DNA of 64,000 nt from Neobacillus endophyticus (GCF_013248975.1 NZ_JABRWH010000001.1:5166001-5230000); one strand, 5' to 3'; shown: positions 37,020 to 46,878, counted from the first letter of the stretch. Numbers and translations: made by a program. The notes: generated by a model not told the origin, from the letters alone.

Positions 37020-37352
37020 ATGAAGAAATTATTTGGAGTTCTATTCGCAGCACTTGTTATCTATATTATTTACTTTGATTTAACAGTTGGAACACTGCCT
37101 GCCGCCATAACGGCCCAAAAAGTAGACAGCCATGCCGTAGTAGTTGAAAAAACAAAACCGGTGCTCCCCTCATTTGATGCAAAAGTGAAACCTGGGGATA
37201 CTCTTGTATCAATTGTCGAACATAAACTAGGTAAATCACTGCCTGTTTCCATAAACGATTTAATTGAAGACTTTCAACAATTAAATCCCGGCAAGTCTGC
37301 CGAAAAAATTAAAATCGGAGCTACTTATCATTTTCCCGATTACTCAAAATAA
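37020..37352 (+). CDS. yqfZ: YqfZ-like LysM membrane-anchored protein
   Basis: A 110-residue protein. Residues 1-20 form a hydrophobic anchor (MKKLFGVLFAALVIYIIYF). The C-terminal half (VKPGDTLVSIVEHKLG...DLIEDFQQLNPGKSAEKIKIGATYHFP) is a LysM-type fold that could bind peptidoglycan outside the membrane. ATG 37020 follows GGAGG. It sits just before ispG, as in B. subtilis. Its own function is unknown. Confidence 0.87.
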   Translation: MKKLFGVLFAALVIYIIYFDLTVGTLPAAITAQKVDSHAVVVEKTKPVLPSFDAKVKPGDTLVSIVEHKLGKSLPVSINDLIEDFQQLNPGKSAEKIKIGATYHFPDYSK

Positions 37353-37455
37353 TGAAGAAATATCCTTATTCTTGTCAAAATTAGCAAGGGACTGATACAA
37401 TAGGGTGGAATTGTTTTTACCATATTCGAATCCATTTAGAAGGAGCGAATGACTT

Positions 37456-38559
37456 GTGAGCGAAATTATTCATCGCACCAAAACCCGGCCTGTTAAGGTT
37501 GGCAATTTAACCATTGGTGGGAATAATGAAATCATCATTCAAAGTATGACAACCACTAAAACTCACGATGTTGAGGCAACAGTGGCTGAAATAAAACGGC
37601 TTGAGGAAGCAGGATGTCAAATTGTACGGGTAGCATGTCCTGATGAACGTGCTGCTGATGCCATTTCGGAAATTAAAAAGAGGATTAATATTCCTCTTGT
37701 GGTTGATATACATTTTGATTATAAACTCGCACTTAAAGCGATTGAGGGCGGAGCAGATAAAATTAGGATTAACCCTGGTAATATCGGAAGACGCGAAAAG
37801 GTTGAAGCTGTAGTAAAGGCAGCCAAAGAACGCGGAATTCCGATTCGGATCGGTGTGAATGCCGGTTCCCTTGAAAAGAAAATCCTGGACAAATATGGTT
37901 ATCCGACAGCTGATGGTATGGTAGAGAGTGCCCTTCACCACATCAAAATCCTAGAAGACCTGGATTTTTATGATATTATCGTTTCCATGAAGGCATCTGA
38001 TGTAAATCTTGCTATTGAGGCTTATGAAAAAGCAGCAAAGGCATTTGACTATCCTTTGCACCTTGGCATCACTGAATCTGGGACACTTTTCTCAGGAACT
38101 GTTAAAAGTGCAGCTGGTTTAGGAGCTATTATTAGCAAAGGGATTGGAAACACATTAAGGATCTCATTAAGTGCGGATCCTGTGGAAGAAGTCAAAGTTG
38201 CCAGGGAATTGTTAAAAGTGTTTGGACTATCCTCAAATGCTGCAACCTTAATTTCCTGCCCAACCTGCGGCCGGATTGAAATTGATCTCATTAGCATTGC
38301 AAACGAAGTTGAGGAATACATTCAACATATTAAAGCGCCAATTAAAGTTTCAGTGCTTGGCTGTGCGGTAAATGGCCCTGGGGAAGCTAGAGAAGCGGAC
38401 ATCGGCATTGCCGGAGCCCGTGGTGAAGGATTATTATTCCGTAAAGGCCAAATTGTCCGCAAGGTTCCTGAAGCTCAAATGGTGGAAGAATTGAAAAAAG
38501 AAATCGACCTTGTGGCAGAAGAATATTTCCAAAAAAAAGCAGCTGAACAAAAGGCGTAA
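37456..38559 (+). CDS. ispG: 4-hydroxy-3-methylbut-2-en-1-yl diphosphate synthase
   Basis: The penultimate step of the MEP isoprenoid pathway, a 4Fe-4S enzyme of 367 residues. The TIM-barrel starts [20 protein letters not shown]; cluster cysteines lie in SCPTCGRIE (near residue 272) and [10 protein letters not shown]. Start is GTG 37456, with AGGAGCG upstream. The final pathway enzyme IspH lies 7 kb away in the same window, as in B. subtilis. Confidence 0.97.
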   Translation: MSEIIHRTKTRPVKVGNLTIGGNNEIIIQSMTTTKTHDVEATVAEIKRLEEAGCQIVRVACPDERAADAISEIKKRINIPLVVDIHFDYKLALKAIEGGADKIRINPGNIGRREKVEAVVKAAKERGIPIRIGVNAGSLEKKILDKYGYPTADGMVESALHHIKILEDLDFYDIIVSMKASDVNLAIEAYEKAAKAFDYPLHLGITESGTLFSGTVKSAAGLGAIISKGIGNTLRISLSADPVEEVKVARELLKVFGLSSNAATLISCPTCGRIEIDLISIANEVEEYIQHIKAPIKVSVLGCAVNGPGEAREADIGIAGARGEGLLFRKGQIVRKVPEAQMVEELKKEIDLVAEEYFQKKAAEQKA

Positions 38560-38562
38560 AAG

Positions 38563-38586
38563 AAACCCGGTACATATACCGGGTTT
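38563..38586 (+). terminator. Terminator of ispG
   Basis: AAACCCGGTA-CAT-ATACCGGGTTT followed by CCCTTTT; stem adjacent to the ispG stop. Confidence 0.8.
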
Positions 38587-38612
38587 CCCTTTTGCCCCTA
38601 TTTTGGGATTTG

Positions 38613-39224
38613 TTAAAAGAACGGAAGAATAAAGATACCGATAATAATCGATACCGCTCCAATTCCGATTGCCCAAGCACCAAGAGCTCTAGCGCCCCTG
38701 TTTCTAGCAACAAATCCCAGCACTATGCCAGCAGCACCAAAAAGAATAGGCAAAACAAACAGAGATAAAATCGATAATGCTAACGCAACAGTTCCTAAAC
38801 CAGTTCCGCCTGCAGCTTTTTCCGGGAAAAGATCGGTTTCATCACGATCCCGTCCGCGAACAATAGGTACAGGGGCAGCAATTTCTGCCGCAGTTTCTTC
38901 TCTATAATCATGAACTGCAGAATGGATGGGAACAGACGCCCCAATTTCTTCTGCCGTTTCTTCCTTATAGTGTAATGGACGAGTAACGGCCGGAACATTT
39001 GCTTTACAGGCACCTTCATACCCTCTTGTGGCTGAATGCAAAGGAACAGCGGCTCCGATTTCATCGGCAGTTTCTTCTTTATACAAGGAACTTTGCGTAG
39101 TTACAGGTGTTGCAATTTCTGAAGCTGTTTTTTCCCTGATGTCTGAAGGGGAATTGGGGATATCTTCCCCAATAATAGCACTTCTCATAGCTTCCTGTAC
39201 CTTCGTGTCTCTCTCATCTGCCAT
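38613..39224 (-). CDS. yqfX: YqfX-like protein with repeats and a DUF4190-type C-terminal membrane domain
   Basis: A 203-residue protein. The N-terminal 130 residues contain four copies of a short motif, REKTASEIATPV, YKEETADEIGAAVP, YKEETAEEIGASVP and YREETAAEIAAPVP, at roughly residues 30, 48, 85 and 106. The last 60 residues hold two hydrophobic helices (LGTVALALSILSLFVLPILFGAAGIVLGF and LGAWAIGIGAVSIIIGIFILPFF) separated by ARNRGARA, a DUF4190-like hairpin. ATG 39224 has GAGGG upstream. It is convergent with ispG and divergent from yqfW. Function unknown. Confidence 0.82.
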   Translation of the reverse strand: MADERDTKVQEAMRSAIIGEDIPNSPSDIREKTASEIATPVTTQSSLYKEETADEIGAAVPLHSATRGYEGACKANVPAVTRPLHYKEETAEEIGASVPIHSAVHDYREETAAEIAAPVPIVRGRDRDETDLFPEKAAGGTGLGTVALALSILSLFVLPILFGAAGIVLGFVARNRGARALGAWAIGIGAVSIIIGIFILPFF

Positions 39225-39334
39225 TTGCATCCCTCGCTTTTTCGTAATAGGAGCATTTATTATTGTTAACCTTACGATCACTTTTACTATGCTAATGTTT
39301 GTCTTAAAAAGAAAATACTGAAGGTGAATAAAAA

Positions 39335-39898
39335 TTGAAAAAAAGATTCGGCATCGATATTGATGGCACAGTGACCAGCCCAGAATCATTAATCCCTTTT
39401 TTAAATCAATCATTCGGTCTCAATATTGCTTATGAGGATATAACCCAGTACGATTTAACCCCATTTGTTAATGTTTCCGAAAAAGAATTGGCAAAGTGGT
39501 TTACAGAAAATGAACCAATCATTTATGCAAATTCGCCTCTGGCTCTTGGAGCTAAACCAGTGCTAACTCAATGGCAAAATATACATGAAATGTATTTTAT
39601 CAGTGCACGGAGCGCAGAATTAATGGAAGTAACGGAATCGTGGTTTAAAAAACATGGATTAACATTCGATCACATTGAATTAATCGGCTCACATGATAAA
39701 ATTGAATCAGCAAAAAAACATCAGGTAGACATCTTCTTTGAAGATAAACATGACAATGCCGTCATGATTCATGAAGAATGCCAAATACCTGTCATATTAT
39801 TTAATACTCCATATAATCAAGATCCAATTCCTCAAGGAGTGATCCGTGTCTATAATTGGAGGGAAGCTAACGACTGGGTTAAGAATTGGTTAAAATAG
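39335..39898 (+). CDS. yqfW: HAD-superfamily 5'-nucleotidase-like protein (YqfW)
   Basis: A 187-residue protein of the 5' nucleotidase/NT5C-type HAD family. Motif I is FGIDIDGTVTSP at residues 5-16, with the nucleophile Asp. Motif II is FISARS near residue 90 and the late FFEDKHDNAVMI supplies the metal-binding aspartate near 133. The start is TTG 39335, with GAAGGTGA upstream. Substrate specificity is unknown. The gene is single, followed by a shared terminator. Confidence 0.88.
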   Translation: MKKRFGIDIDGTVTSPESLIPFLNQSFGLNIAYEDITQYDLTPFVNVSEKELAKWFTENEPIIYANSPLALGAKPVLTQWQNIHEMYFISARSAELMEVTESWFKKHGLTFDHIELIGSHDKIESAKKHQVDIFFEDKHDNAVMIHEECQIPVILFNTPYNQDPIPQGVIRVYNWREANDWVKNWLK

Positions 39899-39918
39899 CA
39901 CTTAATAATAAAAAGTGA

Positions 39919-39958
39919 ATAAAAAACAGTCTGCGTTTTTTTTAGCAGACTGTTTTTT
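39919..39958. terminator. Bidirectional terminator between yqfW and zur
   Basis: AAAAAACAGTCTGC...GCAGACTGTTTTTT. A- and T-runs flank both sides of the 14-bp stem, so it can end both convergent genes. Confidence 0.93.
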
Positions 39959-39971
39959 ATTGAGCATGTTT

Positions 39972-40385
39972 TTATTGCAAACAATCAGGACAGCGTCCGT
40001 AAATTTCAAATTTATGTCCTGATATATCATATCCCTTTAAACTTTCATTTAAACCATCCATCGGACATGATTCAATCTCTTTCGTTTTGCCGCATCCCAT
40101 ACAAATAAAATGATGGTGATGATGGTGTCCGGAACAGGTAAAGCGAAAATGTTTCTCCCCTGACAATTCCGTCATTTCCAAAATACCCATATTCTCAAAC
40201 AGCGCAAGGTTTCGATAAATCGTATCAAAGCTAAGTCCCGGATAGTCATCCTTTAATTGGTCAAACACATCACGGGCAGTTAAATATTTATCACTATCAG
40301 CAAACAACTGCAGCATATCTTCGCGTTTTCCGGTTTGCTTAAATCCATTTTCTTTTAAATATTGAATAGCTTCATGGACGTTCAT
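39972..40385 (-). CDS. zur: Fur-family zinc uptake regulator Zur
   Basis: A 137-residue Fur-type metalloregulator. The winged helix is residues 1-80 ([20 protein letters not shown]...[19 protein letters not shown]). The metal sites include six consecutive histidines (HHHHHH, about residue 86-91) and the structural CMGC/CPDC pairs. Because it is in one unit with znuB/znuC it is called Zur rather than Fur or PerR. Its start overlaps the end of znuB by 14 bases. Confidence 0.93.
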   Translation of the reverse strand: MNVHEAIQYLKENGFKQTGKREDMLQLFADSDKYLTARDVFDQLKDDYPGLSFDTIYRNLALFENMGILEMTELSGEKHFRFTCSGHHHHHHFICMGCGKTKEIESCPMDGLNESLKGYDISGHKFEIYGRCPDCLQ

Positions 40386-41244
40386 CTGACTGGACCCCCT
40401 TTTGCACGTATTGATTAATCATCATTTTTTTGTAAAGAATGGAAAAGATTAAGATAAGAACCGCAAGCATTACGATCGTTCCGCCTGGTGCCAGATTTAA
40501 GTAATAAGCAATAAACAGCCCGCCAAGAACGGAAATTTCACCAAATAATACAGATAAGAAAATCGTTTGTTTAAAGCCTTTCGCAATACGGATACTGGCA
40601 GCAACCGGTAAGGTCATTAAGGATGACACAAGCATGATTCCCACAATTCGCATCGAGGCTGCAATAACAAGCGCCACCATAATAATAAAGATAAAATGTA
40701 TGCTTTTAGCAGGCAGGCCCGATGCCTTAGCATATTCTTCATCGAAGGATAATAAAAACAATTCTTTATATAATAAGATGATAACTGTGATCACAAGTAT
40801 ACTAATAATCAATATCACAAATAAATCGGTTCTGCTCACAGCAGAAACACTGCCAAATAGATAACTAAATAAATCTGTATTAAAACCATTGGCAAGTGAA
40901 ATAAATATGACCCCAAGTCCAATTCCGCTGGAGAGAATAATCGGAATGGCCAGCTCTTGGTAATGTTTATAAACGCTTCTAAGCTTTTCAATAAACAATG
41001 AGCCCCCTACAGAGAAGACCATTCCTAAATATAACGGATTTAACCCTGAAAATGCAGCGAAGTATTTTTCAAGCAGCAAACTAGCGGCAATTCCAGAAAG
41101 TGTCACATGACTTAAAGCATCTGCAATTAAAGAGAGTCTTCTTACAACAATGAAAACACCTAATAACGGTGCAAGAATCCCAATCAACATGCCCGTCAGA
41201 AAGGCATTTTGTAAAAACTCATAATGGAAAATCCCTGAAATCAT
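40372..41244 (-). CDS. znuB: Zinc ABC transporter permease ZnuB
   Basis: A 290-residue ABC-3 family permease with eight or so hydrophobic helices, opening [29 protein letters not shown]. The ABC-3 segments [17 protein letters not shown] and [18 protein letters not shown] are present. Its ATG overlaps the znuC stop by 4 bases. Zinc specificity rests on the linked zur and znuC; manganese permeases are similar. Confidence 0.9.
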   Translation of the reverse strand: MISGIFHYEFLQNAFLTGMLIGILAPLLGVFIVVRRLSLIADALSHVTLSGIAASLLLEKYFAAFSGLNPLYLGMVFSVGGSLFIEKLRSVYKHYQELAIPIILSSGIGLGVIFISLANGFNTDLFSYLFGSVSAVSRTDLFVILIISILVITVIILLYKELFLLSFDEEYAKASGLPAKSIHFIFIIMVALVIAASMRIVGIMLVSSLMTLPVAASIRIAKGFKQTIFLSVLFGEISVLGGLFIAYYLNLAPGGTIVMLAVLILIFSILYKKMMINQYVQKGVQSDERP

Positions 41245-42014
41245 TTTATAACGCCTCCGTGTTCATGCTGATGGGAAAGTAAATGAACGTTATGTCCATA
41301 AAATACCGATAACCCTTCTGTTCTTAACTGTTCAAACTCATTTGTTTCACCATGAAAATGTAAATGTTTGTTTAAGCAAGCAACATGTGAAACTCGATCC
41401 GATATGGTTCCAATATCATGTGTAACCAGCAGTAAAGTAATTCCCTGGTTTTTGTTCAAATCTGCCAGCATTTCGTAGAACGTGTCAACATTTTCGGCAT
41501 CGACCCCGACTGTAGGTTCATCAAGAATTAATATTTTGGGCTCGCTCACAAGTGCCCTTGCAATAAAAACTCTTTGCTGCTGTCCACCCGAAAGCTCGCC
41601 TATATTTCTATACCTGTACCCTTTCATGCCAACAGCATCTAAAGCGCTCAAAACTTTTTCAGCATCATCCTTTTTAAAAAATGTGAACAAACCAAGTTTT
41701 TTCGTTAAGCCACTTGCAACAACTTCGAAAACAGTTGCAGGAAAGCCAGTGTTAAAGGAATTTGCTTTTTGGGATACATAACCAATCTGCTGCCAATCTT
41801 TAAACTTACTAATTTCTTGGCCGAATAAGAGAATTTCTCCTTTTTGCAGTTTTAACAATCCTAAAAGTAACTTTAGTAAGGTGGACTTTCCTGATCCATT
41901 AGGACCGACAATAGCTAAAAAAGACCCTGCAGGAATGGCCAAACTGATATCTTCAAGAACCGTATCTTTCTCATAGCGGTAATAGAGGTGGTTTATTTCA
42001 ATAATATTTTGCAT
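41241..42014 (-). CDS. znuC: Zinc ABC transporter ATPase ZnuC
   Basis: A 257-residue ABC ATPase. Walker A GPNGSGKST near residue 34, signature [15 protein letters not shown], Walker B ILILDEPTVGVD and the switch VTHDIG are intact. It ends with a histidine-rich tail (HNVHLLSHQHEHGG), common in zinc transporters. ATG 42014 was chosen; AAAGGTG is about 12 bases upstream, so a second ATG at 42026 cannot be ruled out. It heads the znuC-znuB-zur unit. The binding protein ZnuA is not in the window. Confidence 0.88.
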   Translation of the reverse strand: MQNIIEINHLYYRYEKDTVLEDISLAIPAGSFLAIVGPNGSGKSTLLKLLLGLLKLQKGEILLFGQEISKFKDWQQIGYVSQKANSFNTGFPATVFEVVASGLTKKLGLFTFFKKDDAEKVLSALDAVGMKGYRYRNIGELSGGQQQRVFIARALVSEPKILILDEPTVGVDAENVDTFYEMLADLNKNQGITLLLVTHDIGTISDRVSHVACLNKHLHFHGETNEFEQLRTEGLSVFYGHNVHLLSHQHEHGGVIK

Positions 42015-42036
42015 CGTTCTTACCATCACCTTTAAT

Positions 42037-42057
42037 TTTAAGAATCATTCCGATTTA
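42037..42057 (-). promoter_or_regulatory. Possible Zur box upstream of znuC
   Basis: On the minus strand TAAATCGGAATGATTCTTAAA contains the palindromic core GAATGATTC and the TAAATC half seen in Bacillus Zur boxes (TAAATCGTAATNATTACGATTTA). It lies about 30 bases upstream of the znuC start. One half-site is good, the other is degenerate. Confidence 0.5.
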
Positions 42058-42182
42058 ACTTCAAGTAGTATACAATAGCTCTTTCTTATTGTAAAGGCAG
42101 ATGATTTTATATTTTAAGCGAATGCTCTCGAGTGTCACACTCCGCTTTCTTCTTCATACATTACCATGAAGGAGTGGTTAGG

Positions 42183-42440
42183 ATGAAAATTTTTGAGAGT
42201 ATCATTAACCATAAAATTAATACCATTACTGCTGATGAATTATTAAAGTACGCCAACCAATTTAATATTACGGTTAATCGGCAGCAGGCAATAAAAATAG
42301 CCGAATACTTAAGAGGAAAAAAAATTAACATCTTTGCCGATTCAGAGAGGGCAAAATTAATAAGAGAAATTGCCAAAGCAGCAGGCCCGCAGACTGCACG
42401 CGATGTCAATAAGTTATTTACAGAGTTAACAAAATCATAA
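42183..42440 (+). CDS. yqfT: DUF2624 family protein (YqfT)
   Basis: An 85-residue, mostly helical protein beginning MKIFESIINHKINTITADELLKYANQF. It matches the DUF2624/YqfT family of Bacilli, function unknown. ATG 42183 has GAAGGAG upstream; the frame runs back to 42132 but without a ribosome site. It is convergent with nfo and shares its terminator. Confidence 0.87.
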   Translation: MKIFESIINHKINTITADELLKYANQFNITVNRQQAIKIAEYLRGKKINIFADSERAKLIREIAKAAGPQTARDVNKLFTELTKS

Positions 42441-42466
42441 AAAGCTGTGCATTAGCACAGCTTTTT
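42440..42466. terminator. Bidirectional terminator between yqfT and nfo
   Basis: AAAAAGCTGTGC-ATTA-GCACAGCTTTTT. The stem starts at the yqfT stop and ends shortly before the nfo stop, with A/T runs on both sides. Confidence 0.92.
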
Positions 42467-42477
42467 GTGTTCCAGGA

Positions 42478-43371
42478 TTAAGACTGGAGTATTTTATCAA
42501 GAAGGTTCTCATCGTATTCCTGAGAACGCAGCATCTCAATTTCAAATTTATATGGCGGCTTCTTATTATTTTTATCTTCACCAACAAAAGGAGTTTCCAG
42601 GATTTTTGGAACATCTGCAAGTTGAGGGTGATGAACAATATAATTAAGGGTTTTAAAGCCGATGTGGCCAAACCCGATATTTTCATGCCGGTCCTTTCTC
42701 ATCCCCATTGCATTTTTACTGTCATTAAGATGGAGTACCTTAAGGCGATCGAGGCCAATAATTTTATCAAACTCATTTAATACCCCGTCGAAATCCTCCA
42801 CGATATTATATCCTGCATCATGGGTATGGCAAGTATCAAAGCAAACCGACAGCTTATCACTATAGTTAACCCCATCAATAATCATCGCCAATTCCTCAAA
42901 AGACTTTCCGCATTCGGAACCTTTCCCGGCCATTGTTTCCAGCGCAATCTGAACCTGCTCTTTTCCTGTTAAAACCTCATTTAAACCTTCAACGATTTTT
43001 TTAATACCTAACTCTGTTCCTGCCCCAACATGTGCTCCTGGGTGAAGAACAATTTGTTTTGCGCCAATTGCTTCCGTACGTTCAATCTCGGATCGAAGGA
43101 AACGAACCCCCAATTCAAATGTATCAGGATTTGAAGTATTCCCAATATTGATAATATATGGAGCGTGAACGACAATTTCGGATATCCCATTCGCTTCCAT
43201 ATGTTTTCTGCCAGCTTCAATATTTAGGTCTTCAATTTTCTTTCTTCTTGTATTTTGCGGAGCGCCAGTATAAATCATAAATGTATTGGCACCATATGAA
43301 ACTGCCTCCTTACTGGCAGCTAAAAGCATTTCTTTTCCGCTCATTGATACATGAGAACCGATTTTTAACAT
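42478..43371 (-). CDS. nfo: Endonuclease IV (AP endonuclease)
   Basis: A 297-residue class II AP endonuclease that cuts at abasic sites in base excision repair. Zinc-ligand segments typical of the family are present: [30 protein letters not shown] and [22 protein letters not shown]. The start at ATG 43371 is normal. It corresponds to B. subtilis yqfS/nfo and lies 18 bases after cshB, likely co-transcribed. Confidence 0.96.
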   Translation of the reverse strand: MLKIGSHVSMSGKEMLLAASKEAVSYGANTFMIYTGAPQNTRRKKIEDLNIEAGRKHMEANGISEIVVHAPYIINIGNTSNPDTFELGVRFLRSEIERTEAIGAKQIVLHPGAHVGAGTELGIKKIVEGLNEVLTGKEQVQIALETMAGKGSECGKSFEELAMIIDGVNYSDKLSVCFDTCHTHDAGYNIVEDFDGVLNEFDKIIGLDRLKVLHLNDSKNAMGMRKDRHENIGFGHIGFKTLNYIVHHPQLADVPKILETPFVGEDKNNKKPPYKFEIEMLRSQEYDENLLDKILQS

Positions 43372-43389
43372 ACCTTACCTCTCCATTCT

Positions 43390-44706
43390 TTACTTCTTTT
43401 TCTGATTTAGGCGGCGCTGGCGTTTTTTAATGCTCTCCATTTCTGATTGCATTTTCTTCTTATAGCCAGGTTTTACTTTATTTGGCTTTCTTACAATGGA
43501 TTTAGCTAATCGATCTGTTTCATTTTCTTGTTTAACTCGTGTTTTTCTACGATTTCGAGCTTCTATTTCAACAAATTCCCCGTTTTTCAAATCAAGATTT
43601 TTAAACTCGATGCCCATTTTTTCCAACCGATTAAGCGCATCTTCATCCGAGAGATCATAAATGGTTAGGGCAACTCCAGATTTTCCAGCTCTTGCAGTTC
43701 TTCCGGCTCTATGGACATAAAAATCCAAATCTGCAGGGAGTTCGTAGTTAATAACATGACTAACTCCTTCTATATCAATCCCTCTGGATGCTAAGTCAGT
43801 TGCAACAATATATTGGAATTCCAGATCCTGAATCTGCTTCATCATTTTTTTCCGTTCCCTTGGCGTTAAATCACCGTGGACCCGACCAACTTTCAACCCT
43901 TTTTCGTTTAAATATTGAGCCAAATCTTCAGCCATCCTTTTCGTATTGGCAAACACGATGGCAAGATAAGGATTATAGGCATGAAGAGCTTCTAAAACCA
44001 GCTCCTTTTTATTCCGATGCCTTGAAGGCAGTAAATAATGTTCCAAGTTCTCAACCGTATTCCGTTTCCCTTCGATTTGAACCACTTTTGGATTTTCCAT
44101 ATATTTTTTCAAGAAAGGCTTTAGTTTCTCAGGAATGGTTGCTGAAAACACAAGCATTTGCAAACTAACAGGCATTTTGGCAGCGACTCTATCCACATCC
44201 TCAATAAACCCCATATCAAGCATCATATCTGCTTCGTCTACCACTAGGATTTTCCCAGTATGAACGAAAAGGGCTTGATCATTTACAAGATCGCTGATTC
44301 TCCCAGGTGTTCCGATCACAATATGTGGCTGTACCTTAAGCTTCTCGATGGTCCGCTGTTTATCTGTTCCCCCAATAAACAATTTGGCGCTGATTGCTTT
44401 CTCTGGCCCGCATTGTTCTGTAATTTTTAAAACTTGCTGGTAAATCTGCGAGGCAAGTTCTCTAGTAGGAGCAGTAATAACTGCTTGTACTTCCTGTCTT
44501 TCAGGATGAATTTTCTCCAGGATGGGAAGAACATATGCCAATGTCTTTCCTGTTCCTGTTTGCGACTGACCGATAGCACTTTCCCCTTTAAGAACTAATG
44601 GAATCATACGTTCCTGAATTTCTGTCGGGTTATTAAATCCGAATTTATTTAATGAATCTAAAATAAAAGATTGAAATTTAAATTGTTCAAAGCGATTTTC
44701 CTTCAT
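43390..44706 (-). CDS. cshB: DEAD-box RNA helicase CshB
   Basis: A 438-residue DEAD-box RNA helicase. Q motif FNNPTEIQ, GQSQTGTGKT at about 51-60, PTRELA, VVDEADMML, SAT and the HRAGRTAR motif VI are visible. The C-terminal 60 residues are very basic (RRKTRVKQENETDRLAKSI..KKRQRRLNQKKK), which fits RNA binding. CshB is linked to cold adaptation and rRNA work in B. subtilis. It is co-directional with nfo. Confidence 0.95.
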   Translation of the reverse strand: MKENRFEQFKFQSFILDSLNKFGFNNPTEIQERMIPLVLKGESAIGQSQTGTGKTLAYVLPILEKIHPERQEVQAVITAPTRELASQIYQQVLKITEQCGPEKAISAKLFIGGTDKQRTIEKLKVQPHIVIGTPGRISDLVNDQALFVHTGKILVVDEADMMLDMGFIEDVDRVAAKMPVSLQMLVFSATIPEKLKPFLKKYMENPKVVQIEGKRNTVENLEHYLLPSRHRNKKELVLEALHAYNPYLAIVFANTKRMAEDLAQYLNEKGLKVGRVHGDLTPRERKKMMKQIQDLEFQYIVATDLASRGIDIEGVSHVINYELPADLDFYVHRAGRTARAGKSGVALTIYDLSDEDALNRLEKMGIEFKNLDLKNGEFVEIEARNRRKTRVKQENETDRLAKSIVRKPNKVKPGYKKKMQSEMESIKKRQRRLNQKKK

Positions 44707-44937
44707 TTAATACTCCTTATATAAAAATTGATTTGTTTGTAAAAAGTCCTTCCTACTTTTTATTCCATCAGATTATTATAGTAAAGTTCCGGGCAAATCT
44801 CCAGCATCATTATCATCTTTTACTTACGTTAAAGATTTAAACCATTAAAATTGCATGTTTCATGAGTATTATACCTAAACCAAATCAAGATAAATGCATA
44901 TTTTATAACAAGAGGCACTATGAAAGGAGGAATTATT

Positions 44938-45678
44938 ATGATGCCAAGACCAGGACTCCCGATGCAAGGAGGAATGAGACCAGGCCTATTTGGAGGCGGA
45001 AGCCCCATGATGGGTTCCAGTCCTAATCAATTTGGCGTTGGAGGCCAGATGATGAGACCAGGAGCAAATCCATTTGGCGGAATGGGCTCCATGATGGGCG
45101 GCCCGCAAATGAATGGGGGCGGCGGCTTACTTTCAAGACTTCTTGGAAGAGGCAATCCAGCCGGTGGTGGCGGAATGATGGGGATAGGCAGAGGAACCGG
45201 TGGTCCTGGAGCGATGATGGGAATGGGCAGAGCGGCAGGTGGCGGGGGTGGCGGCTTACTTCAATCTTTATCAAATCCCGGCGGCCTTTCAGGAATATTA
45301 AATAATACACAGCAGGTTATAAGGACAGCCCAAACAATTGGACCGATGATCCAACAATATGGACCTATTGTGAAAAACCTGCCAGCCATGTGGAGTCTTT
45401 TTCGCGGATTAAAAAATGCTTCCAATGAAACAACAGAAGAAGACAGCAGCGGCAATTCTGATACTGCTACAGAAGAATCATCCGAAAGCAGTGAGCAAAA
45501 AACAACTGCATCCAATAGAACTACCTCCCATGCATCAGAAACCATAAAAAGGCGCTCACAAACTAGCTCTCAAAAGAGAAGTTCACAATCTACTTCCGCA
45601 AATAATACGATGCAAGTTCGTTCAAGATCACAAAGCCAGCATCAAAAAGGAGCTTCAATTCCGAAATTATATATTTAA
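44938..45678 (+). CDS. yqfQ: VrrA/YqfQ-family spore coat-type protein
   Basis: A 246-residue low-complexity protein. Residues 1-110 are rich in Gly, Met and Pro (MPRPGLPMQGGMRPGLFGGG and many GGG and GMM runs). A short conserved segment follows (LSNPGGLSGILNNTQQVIRTAQTIGPMIQQYGPIVKNLPAMWSLF), then a Ser/Thr/Glu/Lys-rich tail. This matches the YqfQ/VrrA family: YqfQ is a spore protein in B. subtilis, and VrrA of B. anthracis has variable repeats. ATG 44938 has AAAGGAGG upstream. It is followed by its own terminator. Confidence 0.85.
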   Translation: MMPRPGLPMQGGMRPGLFGGGSPMMGSSPNQFGVGGQMMRPGANPFGGMGSMMGGPQMNGGGGLLSRLLGRGNPAGGGGMMGIGRGTGGPGAMMGMGRAAGGGGGGLLQSLSNPGGLSGILNNTQQVIRTAQTIGPMIQQYGPIVKNLPAMWSLFRGLKNASNETTEEDSSGNSDTATEESSESSEQKTTASNRTTSHASETIKRRSQTSSQKRSSQSTSANNTMQVRSRSQSQHQKGASIPKLYI

Positions 45679-45684
45679 TATACA

Positions 45685-45712
45685 GAGAATGCTGGAAAAA
45701 CAGCATTCTTTT
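45685..45712 (+). terminator. Terminator of yqfQ
   Basis: AGAATGCTG-GAAAAA-CAGCATTCT followed by TTTATT, shortly after the yqfQ stop. Confidence 0.85.
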
Positions 45713-45900
45713 ATTATGTGTTCTAAAGAAAAATGGCCAGCTAAGTGAGTATCTAAAGTCGAAGAAAGAGTTCTGTCTGCCTTTTCCCTGATTCGAAAGT
45801 TATACGATCCTATCGAAAAAAATGTATCTTTGTATTTTTTCTGTTCGTTTTATATTATAATTACATAGTTATTAACCATTTCCTTTTAGGAGGACTTTTC

Positions 45901-46851
45901 ATGAATGTAATTAAGATTTCCCCGCGCGGCTATTGCTATGGGGTTGTTGATGCTATGGTAATTGCAAGAAATGCCGCGTTAGATAAATCATTACCTCGTC
46001 CCATCTACATTTTAGGGATGATTGTTCATAATAAACACGTTACAGATGCATTTGCTGAAGAAGGAATTATCACACTTGATGGCAATAATCGAAGGGAAAT
46101 TTTGGAGAAAGTTGAGGGAGGCACCGTTATTTTTACTGCACATGGTATTTCTCCCGAAGTGAGAGAGCTTGCGAAAAAGAAGGGCCTTGTAACACTTGAT
46201 GCCACATGCCCTGATGTGACAAGGACCCATGATATCATTCACGAAAAAGCTCAGCATGGCTACCACACTATTTATATAGGTAAAAAAGGACATCCAGAGC
46301 CAGAAGGTGCATTGGGTGTAGCTCCTGATATGGTCCACCTGGTAGAAACGCCTAGTGACGTAGAAGCCTTAAATCTTGATTATGATAAGTTAATTGTCAC
46401 AAACCAAACAACCATGAGCCAGTGGGATGTGGCGGATACCATGGAAAAAGTGCAGGAAAAATATCCTCATGTTGAGGTTTATAATGAAATTTGCCATGCT
46501 ACCCAAATAAGACAGGAAGCTGTTTCAGAGCAAGCGAAAGACGCAGACGTTACGATTGTGGTAGGCGATCCGAAAAGTAATAACTCCAATCGTCTGGCAC
46601 AAGTTTCTGAGGAAATCGCAGGTACAAAAGCATATCGAATCGCTGATATTTCCGAATTGAATATTGATTGGATTAAAGATGCTAAAATAGTGGCGGTCAC
46701 AGCAGGAGCCTCTACACCGACGCCTATTACAAAAGAAGTGATTACATTTCTTGAACAATTTGATCCAAACAATGATTCCACATGGCAGCGGAAAAAAAAT
46801 GTACCTCTCAGCAAAATACTTCCAAAAGTAAAAACGGAAACAAAAGCGTAA
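45901..46851 (+). CDS. ispH: 4-hydroxy-3-methylbut-2-enyl diphosphate reductase
   Basis: The last step of the MEP isoprenoid pathway, forming IPP and DMAPP. The 316-residue protein has the three cluster cysteines in RGYCYG (residue 13), DATCPDVTR and [13 protein letters not shown], plus [15 protein letters not shown] 45901 follows AGGAGG. In B. subtilis this is yqfP/ispH at the same place. Confidence 0.97.
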   Translation: MNVIKISPRGYCYGVVDAMVIARNAALDKSLPRPIYILGMIVHNKHVTDAFAEEGIITLDGNNRREILEKVEGGTVIFTAHGISPEVRELAKKKGLVTLDATCPDVTRTHDIIHEKAQHGYHTIYIGKKGHPEPEGALGVAPDMVHLVETPSDVEALNLDYDKLIVTNQTTMSQWDVADTMEKVQEKYPHVEVYNEICHATQIRQEAVSEQAKDADVTIVVGDPKSNNSNRLAQVSEEIAGTKAYRIADISELNIDWIKDAKIVAVTAGASTPTPITKEVITFLEQFDPNNDSTWQRKKNVPLSKILPKVKTETKA

Positions 46852-46878
46852 AAACCGGTCACAACCGGTTTTTACGCT
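46848..46878. terminator. Bidirectional terminator between ispH and yqfO
   Basis: GCGTAAAAACCGGT-CACA-ACCGGTTTTTACGC, a nearly perfect 14-bp stem starting in the last ispH codons and pointing both ways. Confidence 0.9.

Noticed and set aside
38387..38713. A 108-codon minus-strand frame across the end of ispG
   Set aside because: It crosses the ispG terminator and overlaps ispG; no ribosome site.
45023..45545. Frames on the minus strand opposite yqfQ
   Set aside because: They are shadows of the low-complexity yqfQ gene and have no Shine-Dalgarno or family similarity.
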